A DNA stretch of 64,000 bases from NCBI GenBank assembly GCA_027475525.1, contig JAMWFC010000087.1, positions 372,001-436,000 on the forward strand, given 5' to 3'. The notes beneath the pieces are model-generated. The model saw nothing but the letters and a program-made list of their open reading frames with translations, searched no databases and had not been told where the DNA came from. The translations under genes and the position numbers were made by a program. Source of the stretch: Macrolepiota albuminosa (lineage: Eukaryota > Basidiomycota > Agaricomycetes > Agaricales > Agaricaceae). Every line of letters starts with the position of its first letter. Position 1 is the first letter of the stretch. Of this stretch, positions 36,855 through 48,579 are shown one piece after another.

Positions 36855-36904
36855 GTCGTTTTCCGTACTTCACCTCCCCGTGTTTTCCTTCCCATCTTTC
36901 CAGT

Positions 36905-39504
36905 ATGTCCACTTCTTTCGACGCCTCTGCTCTCCGCAATTTCCTGGCTAAGGCCTCCTATTTATTTGATCGCGCTAAGTCTGTCGGTCCCGCCGATGCG
37001 CCACAAACCGTCCCTGGTATTATGCAACTCTATCGGCGCTGGCTCGTGGTCCGCAGCTCCGACAGTTCCTGGGAGCGGGGTGACGAGGTTCGCGAGTGGT
37101 GCGTGGCCCGGTACCGTGAGTATGAGGGTGCCGATTGGTTGCGCCCTTTTGCGGACCTTTTCGTAAGTTTTCTAAGTTTGATTTTGGCGTTGTGGCGCTA
37201 AGGTTCAGCGCCCATACTAGGCTCCCTCCTTATCTGACGAGATCGACGCGTTGTTGGCTAGCACCGAGGTCAGCGAAGTAAGTCCTTCCTTCTCCTCCCC
37301 CCTTTTTCCACTGTTAATCCTTGAGTAGTCGGTTGCCACGTCTCCCACCGTCGCCAGTCTTCCTACTGCCCCCTCGGCCTCTACTGTCCCTTCTGTTCCT
37401 ACCGCCCCTCCTTCTTCGACTTCTGTTCCGCCTCCTTCCGTTCTTGGCAGCCCTTTTCGTGGCGCTGCTTCTTCCACTCGCCCTGCCCCAAGCGCTGCTT
37501 CTCCCGTCCGTACTGCCCCTCCCCATTCGGCCATCAAACGTATTGCTGTTTCTCGTAGCGAGCCACGACCCGGCCCGACGCGCCCAACTTCTCACGGTCC
37601 TCCACGTAATTTCGCCATTGTTATTGAACGAGCGCCTCCTGCTCGTGCTAGTTCTCCTCCCAAACGTACCGTGCGTTCTTTTCCTATCTTCCTTACTCCA
37701 TTTTTCTGACTTCTCCCCCTTCCAGATCAATCTCCCTGCTCGTGTTCCCCCTTTGTATGTCGTAAGTGCTTTGCTTGTTGTCGCTAGACTTTAGCGCCTA
37801 AATGTTAATGTCGATAGGCGCCTAACCAGACCATGTTCACCGACACGGAGCTTCGCGACCTTTTGCGTCTTCGCCGTGATACTACCGTCATTGATACCGG
37901 CGTTCCGGCTGGTGTCCAAGTACTGGGTGGCAAGAAGAAGGTTACCGTTGCGCCCTTGGAGCGTCGCGCGTTTAGGGCAAAGATTGGCGCGGTAAGCACT
38001 GTTTTGCCCCTTTGGAGGTTCATGCCGTCGCTGACTTCTTTCTTAGTGTGACAAGTGTTGGTCTGAGAACGACCCTGAGGGCTGCTGGTTTCCTACCGCG
38101 TCTCTGCCTTGCTATCGGTGCGATGCGTTGAAACGAGGCTGCGTCTTCAACGGGATTCGTACTCGTGAACGTGGTAGGGACGCCATTATGCAAAGGAACT
38201 ATGAGCGCGCAGTGTTAGTTCGTAACGCCCGGGACTTTGTGCTGCAGCAACGTGATTTGGCGGCTACTCACCAACCCACGGTAATCAGCGCAGCCAGCCT
38301 GGCGCTGCCGACTACCCAGGATGGTACTACCGTGGCGGCACCTTTTGCTCACTCTCCTCGTCGTCCCGTCCTTTCGAAGCGTAAGCCTGTTGTCGCGTCT
38401 CCTGGCAAGAGCCCTGGTAAGCGCCGCGAGCTAGCGCCTGCTACGCCTGTGGTTTTGTCTTCGACCGAGTCTTCTACGGATGAGGGGGAAGGCACTGAGA
38501 GGGATGCCGAGGGAGAGGATGATGATGAAGCTGAGCCCGTTGTTGATGCCGATGCGCTGTTGGCGGTACGCGCTCTCCTGCTTCGCCTTACTCCCCCTAT
38601 TGCCGCTAACCCTCGTCAGAGTGACCCCAGTGGTAACCAGTACGCATTTCCCTAACTTCTCTTCTCTCCGCGTGCTAACTTCTTGACTGATAGGTCCCCC
38701 ACTCCTGTTCCCGTCGTCGTGGCTATCCCTGCTGCCGAAGATGTCGTTATGTCTGACGCTGGCGCTACCCCCGCCCCCGAGTCGGTTGCGGCTAGCGACA
38801 CTCCGGTTGCTCTCCCTATCACTCCGTCCCTTACTCCTCCCCACAGCTCCTCTTCTTTTCCTAGTAGTCGTGAGACTTCTGCGGCGCCAGAATCCGAAGG
38901 AACCCTGGTGCCGGAAGGTGAGCGTCGTCGCCGCTGGAGATACTTGCCTCCCTACGGCATCCATCTTTCTTCCGCCAGAGCTATGTCCCCCGGCGACGAG
39001 CGCCATGAGTGGACACCCCGTGCGCCTGTAACTGTCTGGGTACGTCCGTCTCCAGAGCTATGTCCCCCGGCGACGAGCGCCATGAGTGGACACCCCGTGC
39101 GCCTGTAACTGTCTGGGTACGTCCGTCTTTGTCTGTTCCCCCTTTTCTCCCCTTTTCTAACCTTCCATAAGTTCGATCCCTTTTGGACGCCCCCTCCCGC
39201 CATGCGAGTTTCTGGCGACGCCTTCCCTTGGCTCGGGGACGAGTTCTCCTATCCCGTTACCCCTCTCCGTCCTTCTGCCGACCTTCGCCAGCAACTCCGT
39301 CATATCGAGGATGCGACCGAAGCCGTTGGTCGCGAACTTGCCAACCTGCGTCCTCACGTTTCCACCTTAGCTCGCCGCGAGCGCCTCCTTCTCGAGCTTC
39401 ATGACGATATTACAGCTGCGCTTGAGTGGCAAGCGAGTAACTCGATCCAGGACGGGGACTTGCTTCCTTTGGGCGATCCCGCCCTTCCCGAGTATGATCC
39501 GTAG
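36905..39504 (+). CDS. Antisense gene X1 in element B, cysteine-rich putative regulator
   Basis: Spliced gene opposite to pol. Exons: 36905-37162, 37221-37277, 37329-37670, 37726-37761, 37818-37991, 38047-about 38566, a region with uncertain splicing to about 38695, then to 39116, and 39172-39504 (TAG). The five first introns are 51-58 nt, GT-AG, and phase 0. Protein: helical N-terminus (ALRNFLAKASYLFDRA), Pro/Ser linker, then CDKCWSENDPEGC followed by CYRCDALKRGC, a six-plus-Cys arrangement recalling Zn-cluster or knuckle domains. Next come an acidic/Ser stretch and a C-terminal coiled coil (RQQLRHIEDATEAVGREL). The exon near 38975-39128 carries an artefactual duplication. Nucleic-acid binding is an inference only. 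Confidence 0.72.
38975..39128. repeat. 77-bp direct duplication 11
   Basis: Copies at 38975 and 39052; duplicates an exon end and the donor site GTACGT of X1. Confidence 0.95.
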
Positions 39505-39982
39505 TTGCCGACCCTTAGCGCTTTTAAACTTTTATGGACTTAGTCTTTTTGATACGAACTTTGTAGTATGTGATCCTATAATAAACGCCTCCCTTGGCTT
39601 CAAATCGTCAGTTTGTAAGTAATCAAAAGAAAATAAGTAAAAAGGGGAAACGCTCAGTAGATCATCACAGCGCAAAAACCCCTTTGCCGACGCGGTCCAA
39701 TAGCCATTACCGCGCCAGCCTAAGTAGAAAATAGGAACTGTCTGGAAATAAATAAGCGGATCCATGTAAGAAGTAACGCGTATAAAGAAATAGAAAACCA
39801 GTGATCGCTTTGTGGCTATTCGGTGATGGTGAGCATAAGCGCTAGGTCTAGAATGGCGATTTCCTTTCTGCGCGGTCCAACCATGAGTCAAGCGCCTCTC
39901 ATTGGCTAGTATCTTCGTCAGGGTCCTCGTTCTTTGTGAAACGTCCTCCCACGCTGTCGCCGTTCTAACTCTAGCCGTGTCC
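39505..39982. other. Intergenic between X1 and X2
   Basis: Contains AATAAA at about 39581, a possible X1 polyadenylation signal. No gene. Confidence 0.5.
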
Positions 39983-39988
39983 TATAAA
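39983..39988 (+). promoter_or_regulatory. TATA box for antisense gene X2
   Basis: TATAAA, 38 bp before the end of the leader; the ATG is at 40026. Confidence 0.6.
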
Positions 39989-40025
39989 TTGCATATGCAT
40001 CAACTGGATCCCATCAGTCTTTGCG

Positions 40026-40541
40026 ATGACCAGCCCGACCGGCCTGGTGTGGACTCCCCGCTGTGATCGTGCTCACGTCATGATGGACCCTCCAACTTTC
40101 CTAGAGCGTGTCACCTCTTTCCTTCACCACTATCCTGCTGGCAGCGTGCCAGAACTGGACGATGGCGCCCTCGAATTAAGTCGTCGCTGCCAGTTGCTGC
40201 GTGCGGCCTGTGAGATCTGGTCGGATAGCAAACCTCTGATGCAGTTTGGTATGGAGAAGGCCTGGAGTTGCATTTTTCAGGTGCGCTCCTGCCTTTTTCG
40301 CCCTCTTCTTTGCTGACAGTCGCTAATTAAAGCAAATTCCTCCCACCTCCACGCGAGAGCGTCTTGAGCTGCTGCTGGAAGAAAGCCACTATCTGGTCCG
40401 TCTGTCCTTACCCCGTTACTCCTTTCTTTTCCTGTCTAACCGCGCCTTCTTCACCAGTCTCCTCGTTCTTCTACCGGTGGTCGCCTCTTTCGTGGCCCCT
40501 CTGACGGAGGGACGCGTCTCCTCCTGTTGCCCGCTCCTTGA
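40026..40541 (+). CDS. Antisense gene X2 in element B
   Basis: Three exons: 40026-40280, 40333-40395, 40458-40541 (TGA), with introns of 52 and 62 nt, phase 0, predicted 133 aa. The N-terminal domain has FLERVTSFLHHYPAGSVPE, then RRCQLLRAACEIW. This pattern recurs in X3 (ILDRIEHFLAIMPTGGFPH, RRYRILLDASTEW), so the two are paralogues. The C-terminus is Gly/Arg-rich. No known family is recognised; the donor GTCCGT of intron 2 is less typical. Confidence 0.62.
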
Positions 40542-40783
40542 TTTGCTTCCACCTCCCATGTCGTTTATGTAAGGTGATCTTCCCTTCTCCGTAGCGCCAC
40601 AGAACTGACAGATTTTAGATTCTTGATTTCCAATGTCGTCGTATATTAAATGCATCGTTGTTGTCGCCCCCCCCCCCTCGTGATTGTTTCGCCCATGTAA
40701 AAGTTCCTAAGTCGCTGCGACCCTGCAAGTAGCTAGAGATATTTTATGGGCTCTGCCGCCCTTAAGTTTGTTAGTATTTCATC

Positions 40784-41502
40784 ATGCCAGCACCCTCCAT
40801 ACTTCTCCCAGATCCGGAACTTCCTCACCGCCCCGCGATCTTGGATCGTATTGAACACTTCCTGGCTATTATGCCTACGGGGGGTTTCCCTCATGAAAAC
40901 GGAAATACCATGACCCTGGTGCGCCGATATCGCATCCTGTTGGACGCCTCCACCGAATGGATGATAGACCAGGATGAGTCTCTGGTCACGGTTCGCCTCC
41001 TGTTAGCGCGTATCTTGTTTGTTGCTCATGTGTTCGCAGTCGACTATTACGCCTAGCACAGCAAGTTTGGCGAGCCTTCTTCGGGAGACTGGTAGTTTGG
41101 TTAGTCAATAGCTCTTTCCTTCTGACCTTGGGTTGCTAATTCCATGCCGTTGCCAAGAGCCTTTCGTGGCTTCCCCTTCCGCTCCTGGTTGAGTCCCGTG
41201 CCCGTAGGGCAGTCCTCGACCGCGTGGTCTTTCCTTTCCCGCCTTCGCTTCAGCCCTCCTACGAGGAGTGGGACCTTTCCCCCGAACTCGCTGCCCCTCC
41301 TCCAGGCGCTCCTCCTGCGCCAACTCCTAGCGCTCCAGCACCTTCATCCTGCATTCCTCCCGCCGTATCTCGCAACGCGCCGCCTTCGAGCGCTCCGGTG
41401 CCTACACCAGGCGCCCCTCTTCCTCCTCCAGGCGGTCCTCCCTCCTTTAGGCGGCCCAGGGAGCGAGTCCGAGGTTCTCGTCGCCGGTCTTCTTCAGCAT
41501 AG
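40784..41502 (+). CDS. Antisense gene X3 in element B, paralogue of X2
   Basis: The ATG at 40784 aligns with X2. The second intron 41100-41157 (GTTAGT...AAG, 58 nt, with GCTAAT branch) is clear. The first intron is uncertain (a 55-nt GTCACG...CAG choice ending at about 41039 fits best). The last exon 41158-41502 encodes YEEWDLSPELAAPPPG, a Pro/Ala-rich tail and a basic end RRPRERVRGSRRR, then TAG. It ends tail-to-tail with pol, 148 bp away. The function is unknown; the basic tail could bind nucleic acid. Confidence 0.6.
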
Positions 41503-41649
41503 CTCGTAACGTAGTAACCGTAGTTGATTTTGTGTTCTCGCCTGTACCATAGCTATTTATGTTATCCAATATGCCTTCCGAAAGGGAGACATGACCTAAG
41601 TTCACTTAACGGGGGCGCTAACACCTAGCGCCTCGTCCTTCGTCTTCAT

Positions 41650-44600
41650 TTACTGTTCTTCGTCGTCGTCAACAGGGGTCTCGTCATCATCCACTAACTC
41701 CGTTTCTTCCAGTTCTCGTAGTTTAGCCGTGTCAATGTCCAGCGCCGACGAAGGTAAGGGAATGTGTTCCCGTGCTAAGTAGGGGATGAGTCGAAACGCC
41801 GCTACTGGTCGATGCAAAACTGAGCCGTCCAACTCGCAGAGTACATAGGCGCCTCCCCTATTGCGGGAAACCACTATTAGGGGTCCCAGATACCGAGGTC
41901 GCATCTTTTTGTTATGGGTAACTTCGATCTTTGAGTTGCGCATTAGTACGAGGGCGCCAGAGGTGAAGTTGTAGTCTCTAATCGTGGCGCTGTGCTCGCT
42001 TTCAAATCGTAGCGCAGCTTGTCGTCTAGTTTGAAATACTACTTCGTGTAAGCGCTCGAGATCCTCCATGCGTCGCTGTAAGTCTATAGCGCGCCTAGCA
42101 ATCATGTCGGTGGAAGATAGTATCGAATTCGGGGGTGGCTGTAAGTAAGTAGCTTCCACTATGTCGGCCGGGAGGAGTGGATGGGTGCCTGTCGCCGCGT
42201 AGTAGGGTGAACAACCCATCCTTTTTCGTACGGTAACCCTCTCTGACCAGAAGACCGAATAAGTCGCTTCGCTCCAGCGACTTTCGTCACCATCGACCGC
42301 CTTAAATAGCGCCTGTCGAACGTCGAAATGAGGCCTTTCTACGATTCCGTTGGCGCGCTTGTTGTAACCAGAAACCCGTATGTGTTGAATGTTGTACTTC
42401 TTGGCAAGATAAGTGAGCGCCTTAACTATTGGCGCTCCATTGTCTGTGACGATCTCGTGAAGGGCTCCCCATCTGCAGATAACGTCCTCAAAGAGCCACT
42501 TAGCTATAGCGTCTGTATTTTCTCGTTGGAGCATACGGAACTCCGGCCAATGTACCAAGGAACACCTTCCTTGAATGATATACTTGTAGCGCCCTGACTT
42601 GGGCATGTGCATGGTGTCGATATATATTTTTCCAAATAGCGGCGCTGGAGTCGCTACTGTTGGGGGAATAAGAACCTGACGTGTCTGCTGGATTTGACAG
42701 AGATGACAAGTGCGAATATACCACGCAATATCGGCGCTAACTTGAGGCCACCAGAAGCGCTCCAAAAGGTTCGCTCTTGTTGCGTAGAGTCCACGGTGTC
42801 CCAAGTCATTGTGCATAGCGCGTAGAATTCTAATTCGATTGTCCGGTTTAATTACTAGTTTGTGGGCGCCATCTCTATTTCGTCGCCAAAGTCGGTTTTC
42901 CACTATAAAGAAGGTCGTCGCGTATCGAATGAAGGTGGCGTATTCCATATCCGTAAGGTCTGATGGTCGTCGCAAATCCTGTAGCCACTTCCTAACCTGG
43001 CCAACTCGCTGATCTTCTGACTTAGCTTTGGCGCTTCGAGGTACCGCCGAATATGGTAAGTTATGACTGTCTTCCCGCAAGGGTCTTGGTTCCTCAACTA
43101 TCTTTAGATCGTTAGATGGCTTAGCGACGTTATAGATACTGGCCGTGTAAAAAGTTGATGACGCCTGATATGGTCGGGGCTGGTACGGAACAATAGGGTG
43201 AAGCCAATTTGAAACTGGTTGGTCTTCGCGAAGCGCCGGAATAGGCAGCTGAATGATGTGCATGAAACCATGCAATCGATCGATCCAATCGTCAAATACA
43301 TCGTTGTCGCTATCGTCTAGCGCTTCATCTTCCGGTTGTCTGGGTCGCCTAGATAATCCGTCCGGCCCGTGGAATGCACTTCTGACGTGTACTAACTCGA
43401 AGTGAAACATTAATATCGCTACTACCCAGCGGTTCATACTGGCCGATGGTTGAATATCAGGGTTCTGAAGCATTCCTTTGATGTATCGTGCGTCGACCTC
43501 GACAATGAGATTTCGTACCCCAATGAGGTACATGCGCAGCACCTGAAACGATCGAAACAAGCCATATAACTCTAGCTTGGGCTGACTGTAGCGCGATTCT
43601 CGGTCGTTAAGGGTAATCGATCCAAAACGATTGTAGCGCCTGATTTTCCGGTTCGCGCTATCACACTGGCATAAGAAGAAGCCAACGGCGATATATGATG
43701 TGTCAACAGCAAGTATAACGGGATCGGCGGTAGTATAGTCAATGGGTACCAATGGTTTCGCTTCCTGTAGCGCCTTTACTAAGTCCTTCTGGGCATTGAT
43801 TTGATCGGGTCCGAATTCGAAGGGGACCCCTGAACGGGTTAGGCGATTAAGGGCGTTTGCGCGATGAGAAAAATGGTGTATGAACATGCGCAGCACCCCT
43901 ACAGTGCCTAAGAACGCGTGAACTTCCGAGAGGTTATGACAGACCCCCCATTTCTCCAACAGCGCTAATCGGCTCTTTTCTGGAATCCTGCCTTCTGGCG
44001 TGCAAACGTGCCCCAAAATTTTAAACTGCGGTGCGCAAAGAACGAGCTTGTGCCCTGAAAACGTCCCGCCACAATACTTCATGCGCTGAAGTACTCGGTT
44101 AACCAGTTGAAAGAATTCCCATAGCGCCATGCGAATATTAGGATTTTCCGGGTGAACTTCGGGCTTGCCATCCACCAATCGCCAATCCTTCGGGCCTTTA
44201 ACTCCTACGTCGTCTATGAAACTGAGCACATGGTGGGGTATTTCGGGCTGTAGGATAAACGTAATATCGTCGTGAAATATCGGTACCGAGTTTGTCCATC
44301 CCATAGGAAGTGTGACTAGTCGTAGCGCCCCAAACGGTGTTTGAAATGTCGTCAAGTCGCGAGAGGAAGGATGGATTAAGCGCTCGTCGTAGCCTACGTA
44401 CAAATCCAGGGTAGCGCCACATATTCGTCCCGCGAAAGATTCAGCGACGTGATCGGGAAATGGCGGTACCCCTGAATGACGAATGGTGACTTTGTTTAGT
44501 GGTTCTAGGCTGTGAACTATACGTAGCTTCCCGTTTTTCTTTAGTACGCAGAACCACCTCGAGCGGTAGGCCGAATTAGAAGGCTCGTATACACCTGCCG

Positions 44601-45452
44601 CTATCTTGGAGCGAATAATTTGGCAGACTTCGGCTTTGATGCCCGGGGGTATGGGTCGGTTATGCTCAGTCCAGGGTACGTGCGGTATGGTTGGGATGAC
44701 CACTGGTGGAAAGAAGTCAGTTCTAAGTTTACCGCGTTCTGAGTCCTCCCATGCGAAAGCCTCATTCTGTTTTTGCATGATGTCGACTAGTACGTTCATC
44801 TCCTCCGTCGAGAGGAAGCCGGTATCGTGGGCGCTAAGAAATAGCGCCTTTCGTTCTTCTGTAAATCGTCCTGTTGGTTCAAAGGGTGGTGGATTCGGAT
44901 CGAGTTTTGGCAGGGTAGCCAAAGGGTCGCCTATTATTTTTCTTTCGATGCGAAATTCCTCGGTGGTGGATTCGGATCGAGTTTTGGCAGGGTAGCCAAA
45001 GGGTCGCCTATTATTTTTCTTTCGATGCGAAATTCCTCAGGTACGGCGCTCGCTACCGGCTTCGTCTTAAGCGCTACAGGTTTATATTTCTTCTTGACCT
45101 GAACCCCTTTGCGCTTAGGGGTACTATTGTTAGCAAACGTATTATAAATAGAGTCATGGTTTCTAGCGAAACCTGATATCAAGGGTTCTTTAGAGTCGGG
45201 AGTAGAAACGAAATAAGTGTCTGTTGAAAGGTTTTCAGTAATATCTGACGCAGTGAGGTATAAGTAGGATAACGCTTCACTAGTAAGCGACGAAGAAGAA
45301 TTCAAGATTTCATGGGCTAAAGGGGTATAGGATATAAAGTTTACTTGCCCAGTCCGATGGTTATAGTCCAAGATAAGCGCTTCATCTCCATGATCCTCAT
45401 CACTCATCTCCTCGATGGCGCCGGAAAACACTCGCAAGGGTCGTCGCTAACG
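41650..45452 (-). CDS. Pol of element B: RT, RNase H, integrase
   Basis: Frame opens after a TAG at about 45453 and runs to 41650, broken only by the 77-bp duplication at 44885-45038. RT (residues about 95-250 of the 44922 ORF): WFCVLKKNGKLRIVHSLEPLN, TLDLYVGYDERLI, and the catalytic box SFIDDVG near residue 236. RNase H: ILAVDTSYIAVGFFL, QPKLELYGLFRS, HGPDGLSRR. Integrase: LGHRGLYATR and CHLCQIQ zinc part from about residue 702; acids in YIDTMHM, VTDNGAP and NGIVERPHF. There is no chromodomain; the tail is acidic. Catalytic residues of RT and integrase look intact. Confidence 0.92.
44885..45038. repeat. 77-bp direct duplication 12
   Basis: Copies at 44885 and 44962; splits pol of B into two apparent ORFs. 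Confidence 0.96.
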
Positions 45453-48155
45453 TAAGGTTGCTTTCTCGGTCCCGGTTTCTGGAATTTCCCTCGTGGAAAC
45501 GTTGGTACCGTTCTTCTGACGCCTGAGTTAGGGTCGCTAATAGTTAGCGTCGTTTCGTCTTCAGACGTCGTCTTGACGTTGGTACCGTTCTTCTGACGCC
45601 TGAGTTAGGGTCGCTAATAGTTAGCGTCGTTTCGTCTTCAGACGTCGTCTTGACTACTGATCGGGCTAAAACGTCGAAGGGCCTCCCTAATAATAAGTCG
45701 TACGCAGGCGATCTAAGAATGTGTATTTGAAGGTAAAACGTAAGATCGCCAACAGCGCATGGCACGTTACAAGCCATTCCCAAGGATCGATCAATAGTGC
45801 TGTTAGCGCTTTGCATATTAAGAATGATGGTCAGGTCGTAAATGATGCCAAGCTCGTTAGCGACGTCGGCAGCCATTGAAATAATCTGTGATCTGCTGTC
45901 CACTATAGATTCTATCTCGCTTTTTCCATCAACTGTCAACATAATCGAGCGAATCGCGTGAGAGTCTTGGGCTACAGTGAGGACGGCGGGATCGTCGCTA
46001 GATCTTAGCGACTTAAGGTAAGTTTCGACCGGGTCAATGGACGTAGCTTCTTTAGGTGGCGCGGCCTCTTCTTTGATTTCCGACGCGACCGTCTCGGTTA
46101 TGTATGCGAATCCAGGTAGCGCGTCGTCGCATTCGTTCACCGCCGTTACATTGTTAGCTACGTTCCGTCGAGGGGTTACCGCTGTACGCATCTGATTCCT
46201 GACGTCTGGCGCCACACTGCATAGCTCCCCTACCGACATTGTGACTTGACTTTTCATAATACGATCGAATACTTGCTTAGATTTTTCTATGTCGTAGATT
46301 GGTGCCGTTGGTCGGTAGCCTCCTGCTGGCTTGTCTGGCGCTCCAAAGTTTCGATTGATAGGCGGAGCGTAGTTACCGGCAAGTCCTGAATACGGGTGTA
46401 GTGGCGGTTCCGTGCTAGCTGGTGCTTTGGCCGTATCAGGTGTGTCGTCGTTGATACTGGAATTCGAAGGCTTTGCAGGTGCTGGATCGGTCGTAGCGCC
46501 TGAAGGTCTATAGTCTTTCAACGGTTGCTTGCTCTTTTTAATCTCGACACCATCGAAAACCTGATTCTTTAGCGACTTTAGCTCCCTTTCCAACGTCTCG
46601 ATCCTCTCCTCTTGTGACAACGTCGGTCGCTCGCAACCTGATTCTTTAGCGACTTTAGCTCCCTTTCCAACGTCTCGATCCTCTCCTCTTGTGACAACGT
46701 CGGTCGCTCGCTAACAGTGTTAAGCTGGAGTACTTCATGGATTAGCGCCTGTTGTGGAGTTGTTTCTGCCTCCGCTGCGGCCGTACTATTAAGATTGCCC
46801 GTCGCTAAGTTCCCAGGGTTACGTCGGTGCCATTCATCAATTTGCCCCTGGAAGGTTCGGTGCTCAGGATATAGAGGGATGTTAGCGCCGGAGGGTAGGA
46901 CTATTTTCCCGTCGGCGCCTCGGCGTGCTCTTCCTTGGCGCAGGTATTGTTCGAGGATAGCGCAGCGTCCGTGAGTCATCGTATGTCCTGCCTCACCACA
47001 GAAGTGACAAGAGCCGGATTGCATATTACCTCGTGGCGCATTAAGGCTAGTCGAGATTAACGTTTCCAATTTGCTCATAACGTTTGCGACAGCCGTGTTG
47101 ACTGCGTTTTCCAGGTCCTCCTTCTTGACAAAACCTCCTTGATTGTTAGTTGCGCTAGGTGCGGGCGCCGCAACAGGTGGCGCCTTTCCTCCGTTATCAG
47201 TGCTAGAAGGTCGCTGGAAGGGGATGCCAGTATCCGTGCCTTTCAGTATCCATTTACCTGCTTCAAAAACGTCTTCTATATCGTAGGGTTCCTCAGGGTG
47301 GTGGTCGGACTTAAGAATTTCTAAGTGACGAGCTATACGAGTCCAAAGGGATGTTGGAATGCCTTGTTGAAACAAGCGCCGTTCCTTGTTCCTGTAGAGT
47401 TTGCCATTCTGTACTAGCCATCTTGCAATTCGCTGGAAGTCTCGATAATAAGTAGATAGCGTGCCTAGTGTATAAATGCCCGTTGCGAAGGTATCCTGTA
47501 CCAGTTTCTGGATTTCAAGGACGGTATAGCGCGTGGATTCCTCAGCGCCAGGGTACAGTTTAATGATCGCCTTTTTCCATTCCTCGTAGGTAAACGACCT
47601 TGGCACCGCTTCTCGTGTTAATCCTTGAAACTCATCCAGTCCCGTCCAGGATTCCGCGGTATCGTAGGAAACGTATCTGGCGGCGTATTCTTTCATTTGT
47701 GTGTTGTCGGTGACTCGGCAGTCGCGTAATAAATATTCCAATTCTCGGAAATACTGTGTTAGCTCGCAAGGTTTCGTCTCGTCCCATTTTGGCGACAAGA
47801 AGTGGTTTCTTGGCGGCATACGCGGTGTGTTTGCCTGCTCCATACTAGCTGGCGTCGACGTCGTGGTGGGAATAGTAGTGTTAGTGGTAGTTTTGCTTGG
47901 CGGGGTTGTAGTCGGTACTGGCTCGGGTAATTCTGAGTCGCTAGGTTCTGGCGATAATGACCTAGACAGCTCTTCCAAGGGAGTAAGCGGTGTATGGTTT
48001 TCACCTGCTAAGTATTCGAACGGTCGGGAAAATGGGAAGAAGCTTTCAGCCAAGCTATCTGGAGCGGCTTCAAGCTCCTGATCTAAAGTCTGCCTCGGTA
48101 GCGCGCCTGGTAAGTGTGGTGACTCAGTTAAGGTTTGTTCAAACGCGCTCTCCAA
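45404..48155 (-). CDS. Gag-protease polyprotein of element B
   Basis: One frame of about 866 codons once the duplications at 46558 and 45499 are removed; stop TGA at 45404-45406. The N-terminus is acidic and Thr-rich. The gag core includes WDETKPCELTQYFRELEYLL. The CCHC knuckle CHFCGEAGHTMTHGRC lies near residue 382. A coiled coil SQEERIETLERELKSLKNQV follows. Then comes a region like DUF4100-type linkers (SQVTMSVGELCSVAPDV), and a retropepsin-like domain with YDLLLGRPF. The protease active-site triad reads D-S-R (IVDSRSQIIS) where D-S/T-G is required. The AGA codon after AGC is explained by CpG decay of GGA. Confidence 0.87.
45499..45652. repeat. 77-bp direct duplication 13
   Basis: Copies at 45499 and 45576, at the end of the protease region. 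Confidence 0.96.
46558..46711. repeat. 77-bp direct duplication 14
   Basis: Copies at 46558 and 46635; falsely separates gag from protease. Confidence 0.96.
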
Positions 48156-48211
48156 TAGGAGGCGGCGCTGTTGCTGGGCTCGAGTTTCCGGCGGAATTCT
48201 GCCTCAATAGA

Positions 48212-48234
48212 ACCCCTCGCGGTGGGCTCCAAAA
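48212..48234 (-). promoter_or_regulatory. Primer-binding-site candidate of element B
   Basis: Directly after the 5' LTR, minus strand TTTTGGAGCCCACCGCGAGG; the TGG three bases in is typical for pairing with a tRNA 3' CCA. The tRNA is not identified. Confidence 0.5.
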
Positions 48235-48273
48235 TGATGACGCCAACTGTGGTTGGGTGTGCTGGACGTATAC

Positions 48274-48427
48274 GCAGTACAACGCCGTCTCCAGCGCCTG
48301 GCGTACGGGTTTGTGAGGAGTCCCGGCAGGGTCCCGGTGTGCTCGAGCAAGCAGTACAACGCCGTCTCCAGCGCCTGGCGTACGGGTTTGTGAGGAGTCC
48401 CGGCAGGGTCCCGGTGTGCTCGAGCAA
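48274..48427. repeat. 77-bp direct duplication 15
   Basis: Copies at 48274 and 48351; absent from the left LTR. Confidence 0.97.
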
Positions 48428-48579
48428 GGTGATAGGGTGATGCGCTAGACGATAGCGCCTCGGGTGCTACCTAGCAGTGGTAAGCGTCGTAGCTTAGGAG
48501 AAGTTATAGAGAAATAAACGAATAGCGCAGCGTAGCGTGCCCGTAGGTGGCACCGTAAACGACGAAGACGAGATAGACG

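Noticed and set aside
37314..39006. Long minus-strand Arg/Gly-rich frames opposite X1
   Set aside because: They are antisense shadows of Ser/Pro-rich exons; the plus strand has the splice sites and start context.
45404..45440. The protease/RT frame change in B as another assembly error
   Set aside because: It is not at a duplication and the same overlap exists in the independent relic at 17190-17240.
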